From Clostridia bacterium (lineage in GTDB: Bacteria > Bacillota > Clostridia > Oscillospirales > Acutalibacteraceae): a stretch of DNA of 52,212 bases. The notes below the pieces were generated by a model that saw only the letters and a program-made list of their open reading frames with translations, was not told the DNA's origin and did no database searches. Shown in pieces: positions 25,281 to 32,957 of this stretch. The stretch spans positions 1-52,212 of the forward strand of contig JAFRQQ010000017.1 in NCBI GenBank assembly GCA_017428525.1, given 5' to 3'. A program made the position numbers and the translations under genes. The stretch's first letter is position 1. Every line of letters begins with the position of its first letter.

Positions 25281-25864
25281 CCTGCCCGCCTCCCCAGATA
25301 CTTCATCAGATACTTCAGGTTGTTGCAATGGTATTTCCCGCCGATCTGCAGAATGCTGTCTGCATCCAGCTTTGCAAATTCTGCGCGGTCGATCCGCAAA
25401 TCCTCAAAGAGCATCCGTTCAATCTCCCGCTGACTTGTCACAGGCGGCATCGTATAGAGCTTGTCACACAGCGCCTTTTCGGGGCAGGCCATCTGATAAA
25501 CGTAACCGTTTTCCTCTATGAGATGAATGCCGAACGGATATGCTTCCGGCGGGACGTCCCGATAGGAGAATCTCCCGAAATGGTTTTCGAGCGCCTTCGC
25601 CTTCTTTTTGTTGAACGTCGCGGATGTGAAGGTATAGACCGCCTCCGGGATCAGGCCGTAATGAGCAAGCGCATAATCAAAGGACAGATAGGACGGCCCA
25701 AAGATTGCCCCGGCGAGACAGTAACCCGGCGCGTTTCCGTCTGTTTCATAGAGCCCACGCGTGAGCGGATAGAGTTCGCCGCTGCGCTTCATTCTCAAAA
25801 GCTTGCCCGCCGGATCGCTGTATGCACTGAGCTGATCCATGAGCATGGATGTTGAAATAATCAC
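25277..25864 (-). CDS. abiEi: AbiEi antitoxin with winged-helix DNA-binding part
   Basis: 195 residues. N-terminal winged-helix part (MLMDQLSAYSDPAGKLLRMKRSGELYPLTRGLY), then the AbiEi domain (GPSYLSFDYALAHYGLIPEAVYTFTSAT, PEKALCDKLY). AbiEi antitoxins repress their operon and counter AbiEii without stable binding (Type IV). GTG 25864 follows GGAGG by eight bases; the internal ATGs would trim the wing helix. A 19-base inverted repeat covers the -10 of its promoter and probably is its operator. First gene of the abiE pair. Confidence 0.9.
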   Translation of the reverse strand: MIISTSMLMDQLSAYSDPAGKLLRMKRSGELYPLTRGLYETDGNAPGYCLAGAIFGPSYLSFDYALAHYGLIPEAVYTFTSATFNKKKAKALENHFGRFSYRDVPPEAYPFGIHLIEENGYVYQMACPEKALCDKLYTMPPVTSQREIERMLFEDLRIDRAEFAKLDADSILQIGGKYHCNNLKYLMKYLGRRAG

Positions 25865-25878
25865 GATTTTCGCCTCCG

Positions 25879-25913
25879 AATTGTATTATACACAATTTGG
25901 TGATGAAAATCAA
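25879..25913 (-). promoter_or_regulatory. abiE promoter with overlapping inverted repeat
   Basis: Minus strand TTGATT (25913-25908), 17-base spacer, TATAAT (25890-25885). AATTGT-N7-ACAATT (25879-25897) is centred on the -10 and is the likely AbiEi site. Confidence 0.8.
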
Positions 25914-25972
25914 TGGTAAATTAGAATAAAAAGAAAGCCAGTAAGGCGAAGAAAAAAATACAGGTCCCTTTT

Positions 25973-25989
25973 ATGAGAGACTCTCTCAT
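25973..25989. promoter_or_regulatory. perfect palindrome upstream of the AbrB-kinase promoter
   Basis: ATGAGAGACTCTCTCAT is a full palindrome, 20 bases before the -35 at 26010. It could be a second operator or the stem of an upstream terminator; there is no T run. Confidence 0.55.
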
Positions 25990-26009
25990 GCCGAAAGCAT
26001 CGTTGTTAT

Positions 26010-26038
26010 TCTTGACAATTCGGTCCGAATAATCTATA
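26010..26038 (+). promoter_or_regulatory. promoter of the AbrB-HipA-like pair with operator in the spacer
   Basis: TTGACA (26010-26015), 17-base spacer, TATAAT (26033-26038). The spacer contains ATTCGG-T-CCGAAT (26016-26028), a perfect palindrome starting right after the -35: a layout matching autorepression. Confidence 0.85.
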
Positions 26039-26060
26039 ATAATTGCTGGAGGCGATCGGA

Positions 26061-26600
26061 ATGGAGACGAGGCAAGGAAAAGTCACTGTCAGCAAGGCGG
26101 GCGGGACCGCGGGCAGCGGAGCAAAAACCTATAAGCTATCCTTGCCATCCGCGTGGGTTGCCGCGATGGGCTTGGTCGAAAACGGCGGACACGTGACCAT
26201 CTCCTTCGACGGGACGGAGATGATCATTCGCCCGCAACAGAGCATGGAGCAGTATCGGGCGTCGCGCCTGGCGCTGGGACACGCGCTGATGGAGATTCGT
26301 TACTACAACGGCAACGCGCTTTGTACCCTGATTTACGCAGACAAAACCGTGCAGGATCTTGTGGCGGAAAACTATACGGAGCAAGCCGTGAAAACCGCAT
26401 TCGGAAAGAAGCTGCTTCCATCCTGGACGGATTTGGAGTCGTTCCTGGAAGAGCGCTGCATTCCCCGTCAGCGAGCGGGTCTGCGGGAATATCTGGAGAC
26501 GCTCGGACTGGATGCATATGATCCCCTCGCAATCATTCAAAAGACCAAAGGCCGCATGGCTGAGGACGATCAGTGGATGGAGGTGCATGAGATCCAATGA
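26061..26600 (+). CDS. AbrB-like protein paired with a HipA-fold kinase
   Basis: 179 residues from ATG 26061, which follows GGAGG by eight bases. Residues about 5-60 look like an AbrB/SpoVT swapped-hairpin DNA-binding domain (GKVTVSKAGG, YKLSLPSAWVAAMGL, VTISFDGTEMIIRP). Residues about 110-179 form a second conserved-looking part (FLEERCIPRQRAGLREYLETLGL, then DPLAIIQKTKGRMAEDDQWM). I have seen this two-part protein beside such kinases in other Clostridia but know no formal name. Its stop overlaps the kinase start (ATGA). By inference it represses the pair through the palindrome in the promoter and may be the antitoxin or the regulatory subunit. Function is not established. Confidence 0.75.
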   Translation: METRQGKVTVSKAGGTAGSGAKTYKLSLPSAWVAAMGLVENGGHVTISFDGTEMIIRPQQSMEQYRASRLALGHALMEIRYYNGNALCTLIYADKTVQDLVAENYTEQAVKTAFGKKLLPSWTDLESFLEERCIPRQRAGLREYLETLGLDAYDPLAIIQKTKGRMAEDDQWMEVHEIQ

Positions 26601-27430
26601 CCGTACAGTTTGTAACGAACGAGAAGGTGGCAGAGACCTCTTCCAAAGGCAACCAGGAAAAGTGGAAGGACGGCGGTCGGTGGTACAAGCTGGATCAGTT
26701 TGGCTATGAGGGGCTGGCCGAGACGGTGATCTCCCGTCTGCTGGAGCGCAGCAGCATAGAAACGGCAACCCCCTTTCGCTTCGTTCGATACCGGATGGCG
26801 CGAATGCATGTTCACGGTCGGGACCGCAACGGCTGCTCCAGTGAGAACTTCCTTCTGCCGGGAGAATCCATAATCACACTGTCCCACCTCTTCAAAAGAG
26901 AGGGCCGCCCGTTGAAGGACTTCCTGCTGCGTCTTCCCAGCGACAGGAAGCGGATCGCCCGGCTTGCCGAGGAGACGGCGGCGCTCACCGGTCTGGAACT
27001 GTTTCCGCAGTACCTGACGCTGCTCTTTGAAGTAGACGCCCTGTTTCTGAACGACGACCGGCATCTGAACAACATCGCCGTGCTGGAAAAGGACGGACAG
27101 TTTGATTATTGCCCCATATTTGACAACGGCGCCGGGCTTCTGTCCAACGTGCAGATGGCGCCGATGGATATTGATCCCGCCGCGCTGATCCGTTCCGCGA
27201 AGGCGCGGCCGTTCAACACGACCTTCAACCGGCAGGTCATCCATGCGCGGAGCTTGTATGGGCCGCAGCTTCACATACCCCAATTCTCGGAAGAAACGCT
27301 TCGCCGTGAGCTGGAAGAACCGCTGACTTATTACGCGCAGCGTGATCGCGGCTTGATTGCGGACCGTGTTTGTCGGACGATCCTCATGCGACAGGGGAAA
27401 CCGAAAACCAGAGGCGCCATTCGCTGTTAA
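26597..27430 (+). CDS. HipA/CtkA-fold kinase, putative toxin
   Basis: 277 residues. Kinase motifs: KGNQEKW near residue 17 as an ATP-loop equivalent, WYK with K31 as the likely ATP lysine, catalytic loop NDDRHLNN (152-159; D154 and N159), metal-binding FDNG with D176. This order matches HipA-fold kinases such as H. pylori CtkA. It is shorter than HipA (about 440) and lacks the N-subdomain; the partner is the AbrB-like protein, not an XRE protein. Translationally coupled to it (ATGA) and followed by a strong hairpin. Likely phosphorylates a protein; target unknown. It differs clearly from the HipT at 22522, so it is not a duplicate. Confidence 0.8.
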   Translation: MTVQFVTNEKVAETSSKGNQEKWKDGGRWYKLDQFGYEGLAETVISRLLERSSIETATPFRFVRYRMARMHVHGRDRNGCSSENFLLPGESIITLSHLFKREGRPLKDFLLRLPSDRKRIARLAEETAALTGLELFPQYLTLLFEVDALFLNDDRHLNNIAVLEKDGQFDYCPIFDNGAGLLSNVQMAPMDIDPAALIRSAKARPFNTTFNRQVIHARSLYGPQLHIPQFSEETLRRELEEPLTYYAQRDRGLIADRVCRTILMRQGKPKTRGAIRC

Positions 27431-27470
27431 TTTCAAAGACGGACCCCTTTTTTCGCTTTACAGCAGCAAA

Positions 27471-27512
27471 AACCCGAGGCGTATCGGTCGTTGGATCGGT
27501 ACGCCTCGGGTT
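27471..27512 (+). terminator. terminator after the AbrB-kinase pair
   Basis: AACCCGAGGCGTA / TACGCCTCGGGTT, a perfect 13-base stem 40 bases after the kinase stop. The T-rich tail (GATTTGAT) is poor. Confidence 0.7.
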
Positions 27513-27600
27513 GATTTGATGGCAGTTTTTGAGAATTTTGCAAGAAACACCCCTTGCAGATATGCACGGTAGGCCGGTCGATTTTCGTCATTATGTACGA

Positions 27601-27774
27601 CTACCAGCCCATGCGTTTGGCTAAATCCAACAAAGCAAAGCAGAATATCTGCCAGTTTTTCAATGTTATCTGTGACGGGTCGCCCTCGCGGATACGCATG
27701 GTGCGGCGGATTTCTTTCGGAATGACGACCCGGCCGAGGTCGTCGATCCGTCTGACAATACCGGTTGCTTTCAT
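27601..27774 (-). pseudogene. truncated SpoVT/AbrB-family regulator
   Basis: A 57-residue frame starting at ATG 27774 after AAGGAG. Residues 1-33 are an excellent SpoVT/AbrB DNA-binding start (MKATGIVRRIDDLGRVVIPK, EIRRTMRIREGDP). After GDP the usual LEIF-strand is lost and the frame reads unrelated residues to a TAG at 27601. One frame over, an open stretch continues (about 70 residues, ending near 27460). So the gene has probably lost sequence or been frameshifted at about 27677. A short protein with half the swapped-hairpin fold would not be expected to fold alone. It lies convergent to the AbrB-kinase pair. Confidence 0.65.
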
Positions 27775-27991
27775 TGCGCTTTCTCCTTCTTTTCGTGACG
27801 TTTTGCAGCACTAGTATGCACGGATTCGGCGACAATATGAAAGCCCGTCAGAATTTTCCGGCAAGCGCTGCCCGTTTTGAAACAAAATCGCCGGCACTTT
27901 TCCGCAACACCGACGCTTTTTGTAACACTAAACTGATTGCTTTCTGTAACCCGCTTGCGGGCGCTCCGGTGAAAAGCCTACGCAACAGCAA

Positions 27992-28017
27992 AGCCGCCCG
28001 GATTGCTCCGAGCGGCT
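27992..28017 (-). terminator. terminator of the GH3 gene, shared family
   Basis: AGCCGCCCGG / CCGAGCGGCT hairpin 20 bases beyond the stop at 28038; same sequence family as 4286-4310 and 30427-30457. Confidence 0.6.
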
Positions 28018-28037
28018 GGATATTTGATTAGGTTGTG

Positions 28038-30257
28038 TTAATATAATTCTGCTTTCGGCTGGTCCTGCTCGTTTTCGGCGGCAATCGTTTCGTTCCGGAC
28101 GGTCAGTTCAAACGTCGCGCAAGTCTTTTCCGACGACGTGCCGAGCAGCAGGGTGTGTCCGCCGTCATGCAGGCCGTAACGCAGATCCGCATCATAGTAA
28201 CAAAACGCGTCTTTCTGAAGCCGCAGAGTCACGGTTTGCGTCTCGCCCGCCCGCAGGGCAACGCGCGCATACGCTTTCAGCTCTTTGACCGGACGCACGA
28301 CAAGGCAGTCGTGAGAGCTGAGATACAGCTGCACCACCTCGGCGCCGTCCCGCGCGCCGGTATTCGTGATCCGGAACGTGACCGCAGCGCCGTCGCCGGT
28401 CAAAGCAAGCGCGGCGGCGTCGATCGAGAAGTCGGTATAACTCAGGCCGAAGCCGAACGGATACAGCGGCTTGCCGTCATCGTCGCAATAGCCGTAACCG
28501 CGTCCGGAGGGCTTGTGGGCATAAAACAGCGGCAGCTGGCCGACCGTTTTCGGCATCGTGATCGGCAGCTTGCCCGAAGGATTCGTGACGCCGAAGAGAA
28601 TCTCGGTCAGCGCCCGAGCGCCCTGCTCGCCGGGATACCAGCTTTCGATCACGGCCTTTGCGCGGTCGATCCATGCCGTCATATCGATCGGCGCGCCGTT
28701 TTGCAGCACAATGATCGCGTTGGGATCGGCATCGCACAGGCGCAGAATCGACGCTTCCTGATCGTCCGTGACGCTTTGTTCGGCTTCGTCCACAATCAGG
28801 CCGCCGCCGTGGGTTTCGGTCCGCTGCACGGCAACGGACGGCAGCCGCAGGTCGCTGCGGTCGCTGCCCTCGCCCTCGAGGATGGCGGTGAAATACAGAT
28901 TGACGTCGCAGGTCGGCGCAAGCTGTTCGATCTCGTCGCTTTCGCCGAAAATCACCTCTGCCGCGCCGCCGAAGAATTCCCGCAGCGCCTCGAGCGGCGT
29001 CGGCGCGTCGCTCCCCTGCCACGGCGCCTTGTAGGGGCCGGAATAGTTGGCGCCGATCGGGATCAGCTTCGCGCTCTGGCCGAATACGCCGATGCGTTTC
29101 ACGCTGTTTTTTTGCAGCGGAAGGACGCCGTCGTTTTTCAGCAGCACGATCGCTTCCCGCGCCGCTTCCAGCGCGAGCGCCCGGTGTTCCCTGCAGCGCA
29201 CGAGCGCGTCTGCCGCTTCGGCGTCGGCATACGGGGCGTCGAACAAGCCGAGCCGGAACTTCGCGGTCAGCACGCGCAGCACGTTGGCGTCCAGCTCCTG
29301 TTCGGTCAGGCAGCCTTTTTCCAGTGCTTCCTTCACGGCGCTGAACTCGTTGAACGGCAGGATCACGTCGAGCCCCGCCTTGAGCGCGAGCGCCGCCGCA
29401 TATGCGTCGGACGCCGCGATCCGGTGGGCGGAGCGCAGGCCTTCCACGCCCCAGTAATCGGACACCACGAAGCCGGAAAACCCCCAGTCATCGCGCAGGA
29501 TCCCGGTCAGCAGGCGACGGTTGGCGCTGCAGGGCACGCCGTCCCAGCCGTTATAGGCGGCCATCACGGCGCCCGCGCCCGCATCGAAGCAGGCCTTGAA
29601 CGGCGGCAGGATCGTTTCGCGCATGGTGCGCTCGCTTGTTTCGGCATAGTTGGAATCCCGCCCGCCGGGGCCGTAGTTGTCGGCAAAATGCTTGGGCGTG
29701 GCGATCACGCCGTTTTGCTGAAAACCGCGGCACATGGCCGCGCCCAGATCGCTTGTCAGCAGCACGTCTTCGCCGAAGGTTTCCACCGTGCGGCCCCAGC
29801 GGCAGTCACGCGCAAGATTGACCACCGGCGCGAACACCTGGCGCACGCCCACCGCGGCGCACTCTTTGCCGATGGCGTCAGCCACGCGGGCGACCAGCGC
29901 GGGATCAAACGTCGACGCGAGACCGATCGGCTGCGGGAAATTCGTGCACATGCCCCACTGCGCGCCGTGCAGCGCTTCCCCGTTTTCAATCGGCGGGATC
30001 CCGTGGGGCTGCGCCTCGATGCTGCGGCGCACATCCTCGTTGATTTTCCCCGCGACCTGCGCGGGGGAAGCGGGGGTCGCGTGGTTCTGATGCATAAAAT
30101 GGCCGGGGTTGCGGTAACTGCCGCAAAGCGGATCGCGGCGCGCGTCGTAATCGTCGTCCACGTCAAAATACATGTCGGCGGTCACCTGGCGGATTTTTTC
30201 GTCTGTTGTCATCTCACGCAGCAGCGCCGCCGCGCGCACCTCGGGCAATTCCTTCAT
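28038..30257 (-). CDS. glycoside hydrolase family 3 enzyme (beta-glucosidase/xylosidase type)
   Basis: 739 residues, normal for GH3. N-terminal TIM barrel with KHF (189-191) and the catalytic nucleophile D267 in GFVVSDYWGV; then the alpha/beta sandwich (IGVFGQSA, GEGSDRSDLRLP); then a fibronectin-III-like end (FGFGLSYTDFSI, AEVVQLYLSS, LKAYARVALRAGETQTV). No signal peptide, so it works in the cytoplasm on imported oligosaccharides, removing non-reducing end sugars; the exact sugar cannot be told. Starts with ATG 30257 after GGAAAGGAAG. Single gene with its own promoter and terminator. The GPH symporter at 42870 could bring in substrates. Confidence 0.93.
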   Translation of the reverse strand: MKELPEVRAAALLREMTTDEKIRQVTADMYFDVDDDYDARRDPLCGSYRNPGHFMHQNHATPASPAQVAGKINEDVRRSIEAQPHGIPPIENGEALHGAQWGMCTNFPQPIGLASTFDPALVARVADAIGKECAAVGVRQVFAPVVNLARDCRWGRTVETFGEDVLLTSDLGAAMCRGFQQNGVIATPKHFADNYGPGGRDSNYAETSERTMRETILPPFKACFDAGAGAVMAAYNGWDGVPCSANRRLLTGILRDDWGFSGFVVSDYWGVEGLRSAHRIAASDAYAAALALKAGLDVILPFNEFSAVKEALEKGCLTEQELDANVLRVLTAKFRLGLFDAPYADAEAADALVRCREHRALALEAAREAIVLLKNDGVLPLQKNSVKRIGVFGQSAKLIPIGANYSGPYKAPWQGSDAPTPLEALREFFGGAAEVIFGESDEIEQLAPTCDVNLYFTAILEGEGSDRSDLRLPSVAVQRTETHGGGLIVDEAEQSVTDDQEASILRLCDADPNAIIVLQNGAPIDMTAWIDRAKAVIESWYPGEQGARALTEILFGVTNPSGKLPITMPKTVGQLPLFYAHKPSGRGYGYCDDDGKPLYPFGFGLSYTDFSIDAAALALTGDGAAVTFRITNTGARDGAEVVQLYLSSHDCLVVRPVKELKAYARVALRAGETQTVTLRLQKDAFCYYDADLRYGLHDGGHTLLLGTSSEKTCATFELTVRNETIAAENEQDQPKAELY

Positions 30258-30329
30258 ACAAAGACTTCCTTTCCGATCTGCCGTTCATCTTTTTCGACGG
30301 ATCTGTGTGGCAATCCCTCTTTGTGGATT

Positions 30330-30358
30330 ATTATAACAATTTTATCCATTCTGTGCAA
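30330..30358 (-). promoter_or_regulatory. promoter of the GH3 gene
   Basis: Minus strand TTGCAC (30358-30353), 17-base spacer, TATAAT (30335-30330). Confidence 0.7.
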
Positions 30359-30426
30359 TACGGCAGCGCCCCTTTTTTGAAACCGCCGCCTGCGGGCGCT
30401 CCGAAAAAAACTGCATGCAAAAGCAA

Positions 30427-30457
30427 AGCCGCCCGGATTGTTTCTGTCCGAGCGGCT
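30427..30457 (-). terminator. terminator of the GLUG surface protein, shared family
   Basis: AGCCGCCCGGA / TCCGAGCGGCT hairpin about 40 bases beyond the stop at 30495. Confidence 0.6.
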
Positions 30458-30494
30458 GTTTTGGGTTGGGTTTTTGATTTTCGGTGAAAACGTG

Positions 30495-32825
30495 TCAGGC
30501 GTTGTTCTGCGTAAAAAACGCATCCGCCGCCTGATAATAAAGCGTCAGGGCTTTGCAGGCGTTGGCGAGCGCGTCGCTGACGGCGGGGTCGTTTGCCTCG
30601 TATTTCGTGAGCGCCTTGTAAACGTAGCTCATGGCGGAGTAAGTCCAGGTGTTGACCGTGCTGCCGCCGACGCTGCCGGTATTATAGCCGTTTTCGATCG
30701 TGCCCGAATTGCCGCCGACCACGCCGCCGGTGTGGTTCGAATCCGCTGTGCAGATCACGTTGACGGTCAGCGCGTCACCGAGCTCCGCCGAGGGAATATC
30801 CGGAATTTCCACAACGTGGTAATTGCCGCTTGCCTGCGGCGTCAGTTCGACGGCATCGTCGCCTTCGCCCAGCAGGAAGGTATAATCGTCGAGCGTCTTG
30901 CCTTCTGGCAGGGTGAAATAATGCTTGATCGCCGTTTCGGTGCGCATCACAAGGCTCGAGCCGACGTAATTCACGCCGTCGGAGGTGTTGGTGATTTGCG
31001 CTTCGTAATCCGCAAGGCTCGCCGCGGTCACGCCCGCAAAGCCGGTGTCATCAAAGAGATCATGCTGCGTGAAATCGTCATTGTAGTCAAACAGCGCGTT
31101 TGCGTAATACCCGTAGGTCGCAAGGCTGCCGGCGAGCGCCATGAAATCTGCTTTGTCTGCCATCGTCTGCTGCGCTTCGGTCAGATAGGTCTGCACGGAA
31201 TAAGTGAATTCATCATACTCATATCTCTGGTTGTAGCGGAACCGGCCGGTGATCGGCGTATCGATCTGCGCCGCGGCAACGCGGCACGTGAATTTATACA
31301 GCTTGCGTCCGGCCATGATGATGAACTGCTCGGGATCGATCCGCGCGGATTGCTTTTCGCCGTCCACGATGAATGTGGCGACGACTTGCTCGTTCGGCAC
31401 GGGCAATTCCGCGTAGAAGTTGACGCCGATATCGCCGCCCAGAGACAGTGAGTGCGCACCGGCCGTGATCGGCGTTTCCATCTGCCATCTCAGCACGGGG
31501 TAATCGTCCTCGACGTACGACCAGTCATTCTCCTGAAAACCTGCCATAGTAATTAAGAAATCAATTCCGTATTGTGTCCACATATCCGTGGGGAAACCCT
31601 CTGCATTGACCACGCTTCCCTCAAACGGTTTATTGACAGCGGTGTAACCGAAAAGGGTGGAATCGTAACAGCAGTTTTCAACCGCCCCGTAATTGTCTAC
31701 CAGAACGCCTCCGGCAGCCGCATCTTCCTCGTAGCCGGTCAGGGAGCATGCGCTGTAGCAGTCAGAAATCGTTCCGGAGTAGTCGTTCCCAGCCGCAATT
31801 CCGCCGATATTAGTTTCCCCGCTCACGTCGCCCCGATTATAGCAGCACCGAACCGTTCCGAGATTATTTGCAACGATACCGGCAGCATACCCTTCCGTGG
31901 CGGATACGGCGCCGGTGTTGAAAGAATACTGCAGCTGCCCCCGGTTCTCACCGATCAGACCGCCGACGTATTCTTTGCCGCTCACGTCGCCCGTGTTGCA
32001 GCAGTTCAGAATCGATCCGTCCACGATGTCTCCCGCAAGGCCGCCGATATTGTAATCCGTTCCGGAAACCGTGCCGTCGTTGCGGCAATCCTGCATTTGT
32101 CCGGCATTTATACCGCCGGCAATACCGCTGACGAAAGATTCACCGGTCACGGCGCCGGCGAAATTACAGCTCCGGATGATCCCGCCCATCGTTCCCGCAA
32201 TGCCGCCAACAAAAACATCGCCCGTGACGTTGCAGACGCTGTAGGAATCCAGGATCTGACCGAAGCTCATGCCGGCAATGCCGCCGACGGCGTTTGTGCC
32301 GGTCATCGTGCCGGCGGAGGAACAGTTCTGAATCGTGCCGTCGTTGCTGCCGGCAATGCCGCCGACGGCCCCATTGCCGCCGATGGATGCATCGATCAGA
32401 TCGAGATTCTGCACAACGCCGCTCTCGCCGACAGCTCCGAACAGACCGACGAAGTCTGCGTCGTTGCCCGCCGGCGTGCACAGACCGGTGACGGTGTGGC
32501 CGAGCCCGTCAAACGTGCCGACGTAGGCGTTCGAATCATTGCCGATGGGGATCCAGTCGGTTGCGTAATTCAGATCATCGGCGCCGTATTTCGCCGTGAT
32601 ATTCTCCGTGATCTCGGCGCAGAGCGCGGTTTCGCCGCCGTTGACGGCAGCCGCAAACGCCTTGAGATCGGCGTAACTGCCGATCTGATATGGATCATCC
32701 GGTGTGCCGTTGCCCTGCAGATCGAGCGCCGCAGCGTTCAGGCTGAATGCGCCCATACCGAGCAGCATGGCCAGCGTCAGCAGCAGCGACAGCAGGATGC
32801 TCAGTGTTTTTCTGAAAAACCGCAT
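30495..32825 (-). CDS. GLUG-repeat surface protein with shared C-terminal domain
   Basis: 776 residues. 1-32 signal peptide (SILLSLLLTLAMLLGMGAFS). 38-100: start segment common before GLUG arrays (GTPDDPYQIGSYADLKAFA, FDGLGHTVTGL). About 105-380: roughly ten GLUG units (VGGIAGSNDGTIQNC pattern), as in M26-type surface proteins; they should build a beta-solenoid stalk. 458-776: the C-terminal domain shared with the proteins at 12900 and 34484, but with an extra GLUG-like unit (GGVVGGNSGTIENGYNTG) inserted at about 691-721. Start ATG 32825 after AAGGAGG. No LPxTG or transmembrane end. Probably an exported adhesin-like protein; ligand unknown. Confidence 0.87.
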   Translation of the reverse strand: MRFFRKTLSILLSLLLTLAMLLGMGAFSLNAAALDLQGNGTPDDPYQIGSYADLKAFAAAVNGGETALCAEITENITAKYGADDLNYATDWIPIGNDSNAYVGTFDGLGHTVTGLCTPAGNDADFVGLFGAVGESGVVQNLDLIDASIGGNGAVGGIAGSNDGTIQNCSSAGTMTGTNAVGGIAGMSFGQILDSYSVCNVTGDVFVGGIAGTMGGIIRSCNFAGAVTGESFVSGIAGGINAGQMQDCRNDGTVSGTDYNIGGLAGDIVDGSILNCCNTGDVSGKEYVGGLIGENRGQLQYSFNTGAVSATEGYAAGIVANNLGTVRCCYNRGDVSGETNIGGIAAGNDYSGTISDCYSACSLTGYEEDAAAGGVLVDNYGAVENCCYDSTLFGYTAVNKPFEGSVVNAEGFPTDMWTQYGIDFLITMAGFQENDWSYVEDDYPVLRWQMETPITAGAHSLSLGGDIGVNFYAELPVPNEQVVATFIVDGEKQSARIDPEQFIIMAGRKLYKFTCRVAAAQIDTPITGRFRYNQRYEYDEFTYSVQTYLTEAQQTMADKADFMALAGSLATYGYYANALFDYNDDFTQHDLFDDTGFAGVTAASLADYEAQITNTSDGVNYVGSSLVMRTETAIKHYFTLPEGKTLDDYTFLLGEGDDAVELTPQASGNYHVVEIPDIPSAELGDALTVNVICTADSNHTGGVVGGNSGTIENGYNTGSVGGSTVNTWTYSAMSYVYKALTKYEANDPAVSDALANACKALTLYYQAADAFFTQNNA

Positions 32826-32878
32826 AGAGCTGCCTCCTTTTCAGGTTTATCTTTGAAATAGAATTAAATGCTTCTTTT

Positions 32879-32907
32879 ATTTTAACATATTATTCACATT
32901 TTATCAA
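32879..32907 (-). promoter_or_regulatory. promoter of the GLUG surface protein
   Basis: Minus strand TTGATA (32907-32902), 17-base spacer, TAAAAT (32884-32879), in an AT-rich leader. Confidence 0.65.
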
Positions 32908-32957
32908 CTTCCAATTTTGCCGGATCGAAAATAATCAGCTGTCCGGACGCGCTGTCC

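Noticed and set aside
28155..30380. Open frame of 741 codons on the plus strand
   Set aside because: Antisense to the GH3 gene, whose catalytic motifs are clear; the plus frame is Arg/His/Gln-rich without any family.
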